From NCBI GenBank assembly GCA_033060915.1, contig CM065392.1, positions 2,247,501-2,311,500 of the forward strand: a stretch of DNA of 64,000 nt. Reading direction: 5' to 3'. Positions 22,526 through 38,089 of the stretch are shown one piece after another. Under the pieces are notes generated by a model that did not search any database, was not told the origin of the DNA, and saw only the letters and a list, made by a program, of their open reading frames with translations. How positions within the stretch are numbered: the first letter of the stretch is position 1; each line of letters begins with the position of its first letter. The stretch is from Euryodendron excelsum. Taxonomy: Eukaryota > Streptophyta > Magnoliopsida > Ericales > Pentaphylacaceae. Position numbers and translations under genes: made by a program.

Positions 22526-25500
22526 GATGAGACTAAATAGCGAGAGCGAGTCTAAGACCCATGTATATGTGGGGTTTGACTCCCCTCCATACCCTTATTC
22601 TACAAATTCTTCTAGATTCTTTATCTCAAAATGTCACGTATGCAATAAGATATCCTACAGCTCATAAATAATAATCTACTGCTCATAAATATCCCCCTTT
22701 CTAATTGTTTTTTCTCTTTGAAAACTCTTTTTCACTCTCTCTTTCCCGTATGTAGTTATGTAACTCTTATCTCTCTAACCCGTGAATGAAATTATCTCCC
22801 CATTTATTTTCTCTCATCTGCAATTTCTGTGTACTCTATCGATATGTAAATCTCTCGCTCTATGCATGTTGGCATGATTGGCATTCCTCTACAATGTTAA
22901 CGGCATCAAGCAACTGCATCCAAAATTTATCCTAAATAATATTTTCATCCTTTGCTATATTGCAATCCAAAGTCCTTTCAAAGAGCTTCTTGTAATTTTT
23001 TGTTAGACCCTCCCACCATTTAAGATCCTGCGATTCCCAACCATTGGTAGCCAAGTAAAATCTCTCTCCGGCTTTATTTGTTAAAGAATCGAAAAACAGA
23101 ACCTTATCATGATTTGAAAAAGGATTTGGTATTTCAGATTTGGAATTGCTGTTATTGTCAGGTGTAAAATTCTAATTCTGGAGAAAAGTATTAGGTTTGA
23201 AATAAACTCCATACAAATTTGATGTAGACTAGGAAACATCGTCTTTATATATAACTTGATAGCAGAGTTTTAAAATGTTGAGATTTATCTTCTTTTTTTT
23301 TTTTTTTCTTTCGAACACATGCATGTTTGAGAGTTGTAGGATTTTTATGGTGCACATGGCATTTGAGATAAAAAGTATGGAGGATCTAGAGGAGAGCTGA
23401 TCGCGTATATGTGCATGTAGTTATATTTTATGAACATCTACTATAGTGTCAGTAATGTTTTCAAAATTTTGAACTATAATAGTCAGTGATTTGATTTAAA
23501 ATAAAACATCCATAAACAACTCTAGTATTAAGTATGAAAATTTATAAAAATCTTGTTGGTATGACATTGCTCTTGGAAAATATGTCGGGTTTGAACTTGA
23601 TTTTGGGAACCTTGATTAACTATCCAAACATTATTCACGTTGATCAAGTTGTCTAAAGTGTCCAATTAAACATTCACATGAAGAAAGGTGTCCAATTAAA
23701 GTTGATCACTTTCCTCATTTGTTGATTATTTTTTTTATTTTCACAATGTGAATCATTACATTAGGTTAAACCATTGCCTATTGGATTCCACTGAACAAGG
23801 TCAAACTGGAAGTAGAGAAGATGGTCAAATAGTTCACACCAACGCATTAGATATACTAACAAATTAGCGGGAACTCAGGTTATGCACGGAATGAAAATAA
23901 TATATATTAAATATAAAAATAAATTGTCAAATATATACCAATAATACGGTTAAACTAAATTATAATATTTAATATAGTATAAAAATAAAAAAAATTAAAA
24001 GTTGATTGTAATAAAAACCAATAACTTATAATAAGAAACTAAGTTTTATTGTGAACGTTCTAAAGTTGTTGTTTTTTTTTTTTTTTTACCTTACAATTTT
24101 GATAAGGGATTATATTGATCAAGTGTATACATTACACATGTTAGATTATTTTATTTAATTAATACATTTAATAATGCACATATAGCTACTTAAAACTGAT
24201 AATTGCCTTAAAAAAGAATTTTAAAATTTAAGTTAGAAAGATCTGATTTACCTAAATTACTTCAATTTATTAGATATTTTACTAATTATGAATAGAAAGT
24301 AAAATTTAATATTATTATGAGATATACAATATTATTATTTAAAAATTTAAAAACCTATTAACCAATTATTATAATATATAGTATTGATACATTTGTTATT
24401 CTAAACAAAATTAAAGGGATTTGAATAGAAAATTTCAAAATTTTGAATTAAATGAAGGGTTTTCTAAAATTATAAGAGAAGAACCTAAGAAAATTTTAAA
24501 ATAATAATATTATATAAAAATATAAAAAAATTATATTACGTCTTTCAGCATTAAAGAACATTAAAGAACCAATAAAATATTACTATAGATAGATAACTAT
24601 AAATGAACATTATGTTACTATGAATAACATAATAATGTGTCAAAACATAGTTAAAGTAATAAGTGTTATGTCAATATTACCAAATATCTAATAGTTTGAA
24701 TTTTAAAAAAATGTAAGATTTAAGGAAAGTGTGGTAGAATTATATTTTTTAACCAAATAAATTGTAATAATGTCATTCTAATATTACAAAAAATTTAATT
24801 TTTAGAAATTTTAAAAGAGTGACTTTAGAACTATATAATAGGAATTAAATGTCCATTTATATACTACATATAATTCTATTAGTGAGAGTTTTTAGACTAA
24901 CCAATCAAATTGTAACATGTGGTATTTTAATGTTATAAAAAATAAAAATTCTGTAAAAATTAGATTGAGAGTTTAAGACTCAAAAACCTCTTAATCTATT
25001 ACTATAATATATTAGTATAGATGGTCAATGACAGAATGACATCTTAGAATTTAGAATTTACAAAGCTAATTATCCCCTAAACGTGAGTTAGGGTTTCGCT
25101 AAGTACGAAAGGAATAGGGTTGAGCAGGGCCATGTCGCTCCCTAAATTTTAGGGATTCTCTTGAGAGTCCATCTATAGTTAAGCTACTATTTCGAACTGT
25201 TTCCTTAATTATCATGTAGGTCCCCCAAATCTTGAGGAAAAATAAAAATAAATAGCTCATACTTTCCTTGACGGATTTTGTCCTAATCTAAAATTTGAGC
25301 GAAGAATCTCTCCTTCACGATATTATTATCTCTTTTCAAATCATTATATAAATATTTTTCTCATTCCTCAACACAATATCAAACTTGTATTATAGTACAT
25401 ATATTTTTGAAAAATCAAATTTTCTTTTAAGATCTTACATTTATTACATTTGATGTAGATTTAACTTTCAAAAGTTTATTTTAAATAAACATTGAACATA

Positions 25501-25984
25501 GATTTAATTTTTTTTTATATACAACACAATTGAAAAATATTTTAATTCGAGCTAATATTTTTTTCGACATCACAAGTATTTTTGTATCATTTGATATAAC
25601 AATTCTTTTAGCTACTATAATATCATTTCAATTTCAAGTTTTATGTGTATTGGTACATAACAAAAGTCTTTCAATTCTTTTTTGGCCCACTCAAAAAAAA
25701 AATTTTAATTCTGTCCCTGCTACTAATACCAATAATTTATGAAATAGTAGATAAATCTTATTTCACCCAAAAAAACATAAAAAGAAGAAAGAAAGAAAAA
25801 GAAAAATTATTAAGGCAAGATCATTGTACACAGCAATGAAAATTGGAGAGAGAGAGAGAGAGAGAGAGGACTTAGGACAAGTTGGTGCGATTTGAAGTAG
25901 GGAATCAATGAACTGGCAATCAAAGTCGATGTAGGGTTACCAAGCATGCATGTTTTAATCAATCAAAAGAAAGAAGGAAAAAAA
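22526..25984. other. AT-rich intergenic DNA, no gene seen
   Basis: No open frame here is credible. Two similar AT-rich tracts (about 24340-24390 and 24975-25025), each with a CCTNTTAA start and an ATTATAATATA-like run, may be ends of a decayed transposon. A GA microsatellite lies at about 25845-25868. Confidence 0.5.
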
Positions 25985-26245
25985 TCAATAAAAGCAATGC
26001 TCGCACGTTAGGAAAGAACTTGAGGTTGAAGGACATCCATTAACGTTGTTTGGGCGGGACCTTTGACCGGTTCTGTAGGTCACCAGAGGACAGGTGCCGA
26101 GAGCAAAGTTGGAACGGCCTCGTGTCAGTAGAAAGAACCTGACCCCGCACGTGAAAGGGGGAGGCCGACACGATCTCCAGACTGTTAGGCAACGGAATGC
26201 TGAGTTGGCACAGTCCCCAAAACACTTTTCCAACTAACCCCACTA
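25985..26245. other. GC-rich island of unknown function
   Basis: About 260 bp is clearly more GC-rich than its surroundings. It contains a G-box core CACGTG (26146-26151, in GCACGTGAAA) and open frames of 82 and 67 codons on the minus strand. The encoded peptides match nothing I recognise. It could be a decayed coding exon, a regulatory island or imported DNA. Confidence 0.4.
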
Positions 26246-28319
26246 CTATCTTACATGATTATTACTAGCACCCAACCCCCACTTAAAATTTTCTAATTAC
26301 ATAAAATAATAAAGCATTCTAAAAGTTCATATTCACCCTTTTTCTGTGGGGCTGTTGCTTGCAATTACATAATTGCCCCTCCATATTACAAAAATTTCTA
26401 AACAAACAGAACTCTTTAGTTACGAGGGGGATTTTGGAATTTGACATGTTTTACATCCAACCTAGCATTTCCAAAAGGAAGTTATTATCTTTAAGTGGAA
26501 TTTATTAAATTGAAATGCAAAATATTTTCTATGATTATTGTGCCTAATTGAAGTATAAGATAACTCGAAAACTTGTGCAAAGTGATAGTCTCATAGATAA
26601 TAAACTTAACAAAACATGCACCTTGTAAATTTGTGTAAATCTTAAAAAGAAGTGTATATAGAATAGTTTATATTCTAAACTATCTCGATAAAAGTTTTAG
26701 CAAAAAACGATATTAGTGACACCACATGAAACTTGGAGAATTAAAATGGCATAAGAATTTTCTTAAATGATTTTAGTATGCTCTTTTCTAAATTTTGAGG
26801 ATGAAAATTAAATAATTTTTCTTCAGTTTCATCCTGTAAGTTTTAAGTAGTGAAAACTTATGTTATTTTTTCAAATGGTCGATCCTTGAAAGAGATGAAT
26901 AACTTTATTACAAATTTTTCCCCCCAAATCCAACGACATAGGCAATAGGAATAAGCCTCCTCTAATTTGATTTCTTAAATGGCATAGGCAATAGGATAAT
27001 TTTTACAATTATACTAGCAAGAAATTTTCATTTCATTTGTTAAGTGCAAATTTTAAACCTTTCCAATCCTTGGGACAAATTTGTTGCTTTCAAATTTCAT
27101 TTTCTATAAGGAGCATCTAAAAAGCACTGTAGCAGTTGATTTTTTTTTTCTCCCCCATAACTTATCAATTTTTTTCTTGGGCAAATTTCACCAACCTACC
27201 TTGACTTTGACCTACATACGGAAAGCTACCTTTAGTTTTCAAAAATTACAAAATTTTCCTTCTTGGATAAAACTTAGTAACAAATTTTCTCTGTTATTAG
27301 TAAGATGTCTTCGACTTCTAACAGAATTTAATGACCTAAGCATATTAGTTTAGTACGTTGTCAATTTTACTCTTGAAAATAAATCCTATGGGCCTCACTT
27401 AACCAAAGCGCTTACTTTTGTGGCAGCTGAAGTCTTAATCGCTATGGTAGTCTAGTAATGAGTAAAGGTTGGGGTTGATGGTGGAGAGGGAACAAAACAC
27501 AAAAAAAAAAAAAAAAAAAAGAAAGAAAGAGAGAGGCATTGTTTTTCTCTTTTAGAAAGGGGGATAGAGTGATGGCTCTATTAGAGAAATAAGGAGAAGA
27601 GAGAAATAATTATTTTTATTTTGATTGAATCTTAGACGAATAATTTAGAGTATAAAAAATGATAATAAAGTAATTTTACTCTTTCTGTGAGCCTCCATTA
27701 TCTATCTAACTTTGACAAAAGGTTTTTTTTTATTTTATAATTTTTAAAAACCAAAGTAATTTCTTTTTTTTTTTAGTGCAACAAATGGATATGCGAAGTA
27801 TTGTCTCTCAGCATACATAGCTATCTGTAGGAGACTCCATTGCATCTACGTCAGAGTTAAAACTTAAGTTTCATCGCGTGCTCTAAGCACTGAAGAGTAT
27901 GTTTAGCCTCACCAAGTAGCTATGGAGACTCGAACTCAAGCATTGAATGAAAAAATTCGAGTTTTTACTTACTGAACTAACCACTCGATAGCGTAACTTT
28001 CTGTATTTAAAGGTTGAGGGAGGTTAGTATAATTTGTCCTTTTTTTTTTTTCCCTAATAATGCAACCAAAGATGAAATTCCTAAAATATCTTTCACTCAG
28101 TACATGTGATTTTCGTGTACCCATGAGGGTATATTTGTCCTTACGGCTAACATGATTGGAAAATTGAGCCAGCTATTTCCACCATCAATATGATTCGTCA
28201 CAGGGGCCCACAAACTAGATTGATTGGCAATGGACGGTGAGGATAAAAAATGACTTGAATTTGAGGTTCATTTGAGCTGAATTTCATTTGAGGCAGAGTT
28301 TCATCTCCACGAGTTGTTC
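26246..28319. other. Intergenic DNA upstream of actin
   Basis: No supported gene. There is an A(20) run at about 27501-27520 and several T runs. The actin promoter must lie in the last few hundred bases, but no TATA box stands out. Confidence 0.5.
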
Positions 28320-29468
28320 TGTTTTTTAAACACACAGGGCGGGCACCTTATGCGAACAAGTCCTCTGAAAGAGAGATACAGAGGCCATTAGAGACTAGAG
28401 AGAGAGAGAGACAGAGAGAGAAAGGAGAGTGAAACGAATTCAAGACGTCAAAGGTATTGCATCTGAATCTGATTATCTCTTGCATTTTCCATCAGTTTTA
28501 TTGTTCTGAACACATTCTTGGTGAAAGAACTTTCAGAATTTGGTGATAAATTTGATTTCTTGATGCCTATCTCTCTCTATACATATTTTTGTCCTATAAA
28601 CAATATATGTTTATCTTATTGAAATTAATCCTTTTATGCTTTTGTTCTACTGTTATCCGCGGATCTGCTTGTGGGTCTCTTGGATTAGAATTAGAAGCAC
28701 TTATACAATTCTTTGTGTATAAATGTGTATACAAATAATGTGAATATATTCTTTTGGGAATGTGGTTTTCTGTATGATTAGTGCCGGCACTCTTGGGTTT
28801 GTTTGAGATTCTTAGAAATGTGGAGATAATTTTATCTTTTTGTTTCTTGGATTTGCATCTTATCTGGCTTCTCATTCAATTTGGTTTTAAGAATTTTTGG
28901 CGTGTATAATTTGTTAATGAGCAATGCAATCAATTGATAGAAGTATTGTAACAATTGTATATTTCGATACTATTTCAATGAATTATGATCATATATTGAT
29001 GGAAAGTATCGGATCTATTATGATTGTATCAGCTAAGCTATTGTGTTAATTTGTTAATTTATGAAAGTGCAAACCCAACATTGATGGAAAATGCAGCATG
29101 AACTGTGGTTGTTCCACCTCTCATATTCTGCTCTAGGCATTGCAGAATCAGTGCCAGATCATACATTAAACTTACTGTGCAATGTTCGGATTGTTGATCT
29201 GCCTATTTTGCTTGCTTATTTGGAATGAAATCTTGACATTTTTATTAGCATTCAAACGTTTCTTCCAGCGGGAGAAATTTTCCACAAATGCATTTATAGT
29301 CAAGCTTTTTGAGGAAAAATGATAGATCACCGGTGTTAAAGGGTTTTATTAAACTAAACCATTGCGGAATGCTTGGGGGTTAAAGACATCATGTTGAATG
29401 CTTTTTTATCTATTATTAAGAAATAGCCTCTTCTGCATTTCAATTTTGACGATTTTGTCTTTCTCCAG
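28320..29468 (+). promoter_or_regulatory. Actin 5' leader exon and leader intron
   Basis: A GA-rich untranslated exon (about 28320-28453) ends CGTCAAAG before the donor GTATTG. A leader intron of about 1.0 kb (28454-29468) ends TTCTCCAG, 13 bases before the start codon. Plant actin genes typically carry a leader intron here, and in other plants it enhances expression. The transcription start is estimated only. Confidence 0.75.
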
Positions 29469-29481
29469 CACACAATAGAAA

Positions 29482-31201
<1,720 letters not shown>

Positions 31202-33153
31202 TATCGTGAGCCAGAAAAGAGATTGATGAAGAGATTTATACATTTTGTATTAGTTCTGATTATATATGTTTGCAGAAACTGCTGCTTTTCATTTCTATTT
31301 CTTGCTCCCTCCCCACTTGATTTGGTCTTTGTTCTTGTTCCTTTCTCTGTGTTGTTCATCTTATGTAAAAGCGGAACACACTGAAAATTCTATTTTTTCA
31401 TTGATACTTCGTAGAAGAGTTGTGTAATTTTCAATGTTCTTATGGTTTGAGTTGAACCAGGTTCTAATTATTACAGAGTTTTGAGTTATCAAATTCAATA
31501 AATCTGTAACCTCTCGTGAAATGTTCTTTGCAAGACAATGAATTTTTATTAGCCAACATTTATATATATATATTGGGAATTTTTTATTTATTCTGCTAAA
31601 GAATACTATACTTTATAGGAGTTCTTTTCATTATTATCTTTGGATGTTTATTAATTGAACACACTAATTTATATCTTCCAGTGCAAATCAAATAACTGAT
31701 CATATCCATACATATTGTATTGTGTAAAACAAACTCCTGCACTTCGCCATGTTTGGTCATGGTCTTAGTTTCTGTTTTTGGCTTCTTTTTTTTAAAATAT
31801 TACCAAGACTTTTAAATATTACCAAGACCGTGTTTGATTAACTGGTTTTAAAAGTTGTTTTTAAAATTTTTTTTGAAAACACCTCAGTTTTAAAAAAACA
31901 GAAAAAATGTTTTTTTAAATTTGAAAAACCGTTCTCATTTTCGAATGGGAAATAGTGTTTTTGAAGTTCCAATTGTTTTTGTTTTCGAAGTTCTCATTTT
32001 ATTATAAGTTCTCTGTTGGTAGAATTATTCTTCCAAGAAAGGCACTCATTTGCACATCCATAATTCTAAATGACTGTTTGCTTTGTGCTGCCTCTAAAAT
32101 AAGGATGATCATTCTGACCCGACTGAGCAGCTATATATATATATATATATTTGCACACCATCTGACTTTGAAAACTTTGGGTAGAAAATTAGAAGTAAAA
32201 AAACCATCATACCCGTTTGAGGATGAAATTAATCCGAGTCATTCTAATAAGACATTTAAAAAAATTGGGCTCCTTGTCCTGTAAATATATATACGTCGAG
32301 CAACTTACGAAGAAGATGAGCGTTGCCAGTAAGGGCGAAAGCATAATTGTCAATATCGTAACAACTAGTACATTATTTTTGTCATTGGAATGGTATATAC
32401 CGGCAGTGGCGGAGGGAGCATGTCAAAAATCACTTTTATCTATAGTTTTTTAAATTCTTTTCAATTTAGCACTTAAAAATTTAGAAATTCCCCCCTCAAA
32501 TATTTTGAATTTTCTCCTCTAAAACTTTATAAATACTCCCTCAAGTTTTCAAATATTTTATTTTTACCTATAATTATAGCAAGATGTTTTAATTTTTGCC
32601 CACTAAAACTTTGTAAATGCTCTCTTAAATAGTTATTTTGCTTTAAAGACTCATTTATGTATATAAATTAGTATGCATTTTACATATGTATGAAAGTCAA
32701 GTGTTTTATTGTTAATTATAATTTTTTTTTGTTATGATTAATGGTTGCCTCACTAAACGAATTTTTTAACCCCGCCACTACATACGGGTAACGGTGCATT
32801 ACCTGGTACGATTTTAGATTTATTACTATAAGTATTATATACTCATATAAAGATATACAATTACTTACAAAAACATAAAATAAATGTATTATTCAACCTA
32901 GCACATGCTTAAAAATATTTGAAGACATTAATTGTTTAATATATGTTTACACAAGTTTTAATAGAAATCAATCATCAAATACAAGAAAAATAAATCATTT
33001 TAAAATAAATTGCATAAAATTTGATACGATTCAGTAAATTCGATATTGGCCGGCAATATTTGGTACAACCGGTATTTGCTGGTACTTTGACCGGCCGGTA
33101 TGAAACTCAACATTCTTTATACCATTTTATGAATATGTTCCACCCGGTACTGG
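31202..33153. other. Actin 3' UTR and following intergenic DNA
   Basis: The actin 3' UTR probably runs to about 31500 (AATAAA-like signal near 31497). Beyond it lies AT-rich DNA with microsatellites (31560-31571 and 32131-32150). A stretch at 31828-31975 (GTGTTTGATTAACTGGTTTT) looks like a decayed MITE. No gene seen. Confidence 0.5.
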
Positions 33154-33367
33154 CCAAGTATTGATAACTATGGGTGGAAGGGAAGGCACAACCAATCTCA
33201 TGCCTGAGTTGCTGAATGTGCATCTCCATTTTTAACTTCCAATTTCCCGGAAGTACTTGCCCAAGTATTGATAACTATGGGTGGAAAGGAAGGCACAACC
33301 AATCTCATGCCTGTGTTGTTGAATTTACATCTCCATTTTTAACTTCCAATTTTCCAGAAGTACTCGC
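33154..33367. repeat. Two-copy tandem repeat, unit 107 bp
   Basis: Units start CCAAGTATTGATAACTATGG at 33154 and 33261 and share AGGCACAACCAATCTCATGC. They differ at only a few positions. Confidence 0.93.
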
Positions 33368-34054
33368 CCAACCTTGTGGGATTATGCCATAATTAAGTTG
33401 AGGAAATTGCTAATGCCAAACTAAACACAACTGCTAACTGTAGCCACAAGTGCCAAAGACAACTCTCACCCAGAAGACACATTTCAACATTTACCACAGT
33501 GGCCACTGTCCTTTCTGATGTCCACCACACATACTCCATTACAGCATCTTAAATGCCAGATTGTCTAGTTCATGAGAGAGAATCCTATGATAAGATGGGG
33601 ATGCTTATTCAATTCATATGCAAATTTAGAGAGATTATGCACATGGAATCATCAATGTCTAAGATTTCAACTTTATCCAATCCAAGCAACGTCAGAGGGG
33701 TGTCCCATTTCAACGTGGGCGGAGTGTATTCACATTTCAATGTCAGAGGGGTGTCACTTAATCCCCTCCGACGTTGGCCAATGATTTATGAACATATTCA
33801 ACAGAAATTTGCCGAAGAAAAACCAAAAGTTTATTCAAATGCAGTGTGAAATTCTTCGAATGATTATCGTCACAGAATGCATAGCAGAATGGCTGAACAA
33901 AGCAAGTTCAAATTTACAGATTAAATTCAGAACCATAAAAACCAAAGAACTAAAACAACCATTAGATGTTGCAAAAATTGTCAAGGAAAGTGCAAGCTTG
34001 CTGAACCTAAATCTTCTCTAAGAAGACCGACCAATTCAAGTAAGTGGCTGTCCT

Positions 34055-37000
34055 TCAATTAACAGATTTCGCACTTGCATCCATGCCTTGGACAATGTTG
34101 AAATTTGACGGCCCAACAGTGTCAAGGAACCCTCGTATTGATAGTTCTGGCACAGATACATTTTTCTCCAGCAACCCATGGTCTATGAAGATGACAACGA
34201 CTGTAATATCATCATGAAAGAACCGTCTGACCCCCTTTTCAATCTTCTTCAGATCATCATACCTCATCTCTCTTTTCCTAGCTGCTTCATTCAGAGCTGA
34301 TTTAAGAAGTCTTCTTGCAATGCCCTAGTATTTGAGGGAGAATAATGAAAATCATATGAGTCCCTAAACATATAGGATTAAAAATGCTAAAGCTGGCATG
34401 AGAGCATGGACGTACTGCTCTCGGGTTATTGTGAACAATCTCAACGGCCTGTTGATTTGTCATGTGTTCCCAAAGTCCGTCAGATGCAAATATGAGAAAT
34501 TTGTCATTTGGCCGTAAAACTCTCGAATACATAGATGGTTCAGCGGTTAGAACTGGCCGACGAATAGGTTCAGGAAGGTGGAACCTTGGGAAGGATGGAT
34601 CAAGAGAGAACTCTGGCCTCTTCAAGTATGCATCCCCTATAGATCTTGAAACCTAATAGAAAAAGCATCCAGACGCACAAAAAACAGCCATAAAAGAATA
34701 TGAGCAGAAAATTACTGACTACTGCTGGAAGAAAATAAATTGTGATTAATGATGAAGCCAGTAATATGACTATGCAATTATCCGGAAAACGTACACGTGA
34801 ATTATCAAATGCATATGCTCAAGACACACGACTAGAAGATAGGGTCTGTCCCAGATTATTATAGCTTGTACATGTTCATTTTTTTTTTTATTATAAGCTA
34901 TGGCTCGTATCATTTCATATCCTTACATGCCTTGCCGACAGCCAGCTTCCAGCTCCTTACATCTCTCATCAAGGAATTCACCATGTTGCAATCTAAAAGT
35001 TCTGTAGAACTAGTTATTTGTAGCAAGAGAAACTTGCTTTTGACCTTCAATCATTTCAAGTTTAATAATTGATTCAATTTCATATAAATATTCCATCAGT
35101 TTTCTTTAATAAAATAAATTTTCTTAAAGGCATAGTCCTGCTGAAGCAATAAAACCTGTAGTGGTTCTAGTTAGGGCAGGTAGGAGGATTAGAATGTAAT
35201 GGCAAAATTGTATCGAGATACCAATGCATTTAAGGTATTCACCTTCCCTATCTAATTAAACTTATTTGATGATCTTCTTGTGGATAAAAGGTACTTAACA
35301 TTAATGCAGACTTAATTATGAGAAGCATACAAATTAAATCTAAACCAGAGCAATTCAAGGATTAAAAGCCATGGTTTCCAACCCGATGAAGGCAACCAAG
35401 CAAGGTAAATTTAGCAAACGACTTCTACTCAAGACATGGAAATCCTATGAGAGACCACCTATAGTTCCCAAGCTTCTGTAGATACAACTTCATAATGTCC
35501 CAGACTCATAAGCAAAACTGCCAATCTTTCATTACTTTCTAAATTCCTACCCTAATAAGGCATCCAAGTGTGTAAAACTTCAAAAGATATAACAACATAG
35601 AAAATAAAAGAGAATAAGATAGCAACAAGACTACGAGAATTTTGAAAAAAACAATTAAAATCCTTCAGAGAAAGAATGAAACAACTTAAGTAAGAAGTTC
35701 GAGTATCGAGTTCAAATTTGATTTTTGCCATTTCTCTTTTAGGGGTAGTTGATGACCATTTTAGAAAATACTTGAAACTGTTACTTTGAGTTCCTCAAGA
35801 GAAGATGGGGATTGAATGGTGTATCCACTTAATTTTAATGCTATCATAGAATAGGAAGGTGATCTTGTGCTCTATCTATATCATAGATGTCACACAAATT
35901 CATTGAAGTCTTAGCATGTTTTTATATTAATCTACACAAGGTCGACAAACACAAATATTTTGAATCGTCATAAATTCATTTCAGAGTGCCTTAAATTATT
36001 CTGAAGAAACTTGGCGAACTTAGTTAATTGTTAGCACAACTGCTTATATGCTTGAGCGGAAATAGCATATCAAAAATGCTAGTTTTCTGTGCTTGTCAAA
36101 GCTAATATTCCCCTGCAGGGGCAGTTGAAGCAAGAGGAAGCCTGTAAGCAAAGCACAATGGTGTGCATAAGGTTCAAAAACTTAAATACTTTAATCCTCT
36201 ATAACGACAATTTTTAAAACGGGAATTCTTAATGCAATAAAGCAATAATTTTGATTGGGCGACCCCTGAGGTATCTATTTTGCATGACAAAGGGTTGTAG
36301 AAGGGTATCCATACGGTTTGGGAAGACTTTGTGAACCAGATTGGTACGGGTGAGCAGCGGGTCAACAATTAAGTCTTGGAGGCATAGGTGGTCTGGGGAT
36401 ACAAGGCTAGAGGAGGCTTATCCAGCTATGTTTTCTTTAGCAATGAATCAGGAAGCTTTGGTTGATGATTATCTCCAATGTGCGAATGGACAGTTTTCTT
36501 GGGACTTGCATATGAGAAGAAATCTCCAAGACTGGGAGGTGAGAGAATATGAGAAGATGCTTGAGATGATCTATTTGGCGAGTAACATAGGAACTGGGCA
36601 GGATGCTTTGCGATGGTTAGCATCTAGGGATGGAAATTTTAATGTGAAGTCCTTTCTACAACACGCTTTTGGGTCAGAGAGGGGTGGAGGGATTTTGGAG
36701 GAAGACTTGGTCCTGTGGTGCTCCTTTGAAGGTGACGTTTTTCGTCTGGTGTGCAGCTTGAGAGAAGATCCTTAACATTGATAACTTGATTATGAGGAGT
36801 GACATCGTTATCAATCGGTGCTGTCTATGCAAGAGGGATGGAGAATCGGTGTCTAATATTTTTCTCCACTGTGCAGTTGTTAAAGAGTTTTGGACTCTCA
36901 TTCTTACAATTTTTGGGATGTCCTGGGTTTTTCCAGAAGGGGTGGAGCAGTCTCTACATAGTTGGTGGGTTTGGAGAGTGGGTAGGACGAGGAGGAAAGC

Positions 37001-38044
37001 ATGGATCCTTACCCCGTTTGGTTTGATGTGGCTGATTTGGGGGGAAAGAAATAGGAGATCGTTTGAGGGGTTAGAGCAGCCTCTGTACAGGATGAAAAGT
37101 AACTTTGAGGGGTTAGAGCAGCCTCTCTACCCAATTTAGGCCAATTTTTGGATTTCATAGATACTTTGGAAGTGTAACTAGCTCTGGCCTTTGGGCCTTT
37201 TTGGTGCATGGGTAGCATCCCCTTGCTGCTCTCCTAATACTATTCTCATCATACTCACCAAAAAAATTTTTTTTTGATAGGCAACAGTAACACCATCCCA
37301 TATGACAAACACTATGCTTGAATTAGAACCCATCAAAAAAGGAAATATGAAAATGCACTCTTACAGTCAAATAACTATACAAACCTGAATGATCCCTTTG
37401 ATTCGCCACACCCCATTCTTTATAACAACAATATGCGAATCATCTGGATGCAAGGTTCTAAGTTCTCGTCTAACTTCCTCCATGCTGGCATTGTGATCCC
37501 TAGTCAATTGCTCAGCCACAATTTTATTTGATCTACCCATGCAGCCTATTACAGCTCTGGAATCACCTAGATTAGCAACATATAATGTCCCTTTCCAGAT
37601 TATTCCAACCAGACAACAAGATCCAATGGATGCAATTAATGGTTTTATTCCACATGTCCGGCGCACAAGAGAAAGAAATCCATCTTCAGTAGCAGAAAAA
37701 GCATTCCTGAGAATATCTTCAGATATTGTTCCGTTTTGTTGAGCAAGCCCTATAAAAGAACAAATAAGATCCTATGTATAACTACAAGAAACTGCTAAAG
37801 GCACTTTGTAGCAGCTTAAGTGAAGACCAGGAAACAAGAAACAAGCAAGAACGGCATAACTGTTTATACTTGATAGAAAGTGAAAAGAATAGCAAGTCTA
37901 CCATGAGCTGAGAAGGAAACCAACACTCCTTCAACTTCCTTCAGTGTATTGAAGTGTTAAGGAGCAATAAGACCTAGATTAACAACTCCACTGGTTTGCA
38001 AAATCTTGGTATAAAAAATAAATAGAAATGCTGGTAATCAATAA

Positions 38045-38089
<45 letters not shown>

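Noticed and set aside
27880..27990. tRNA-like GACTCGAACTC motif
   Set aside because: A B-box-like string alone; no cloverleaf or A box could be built around it.
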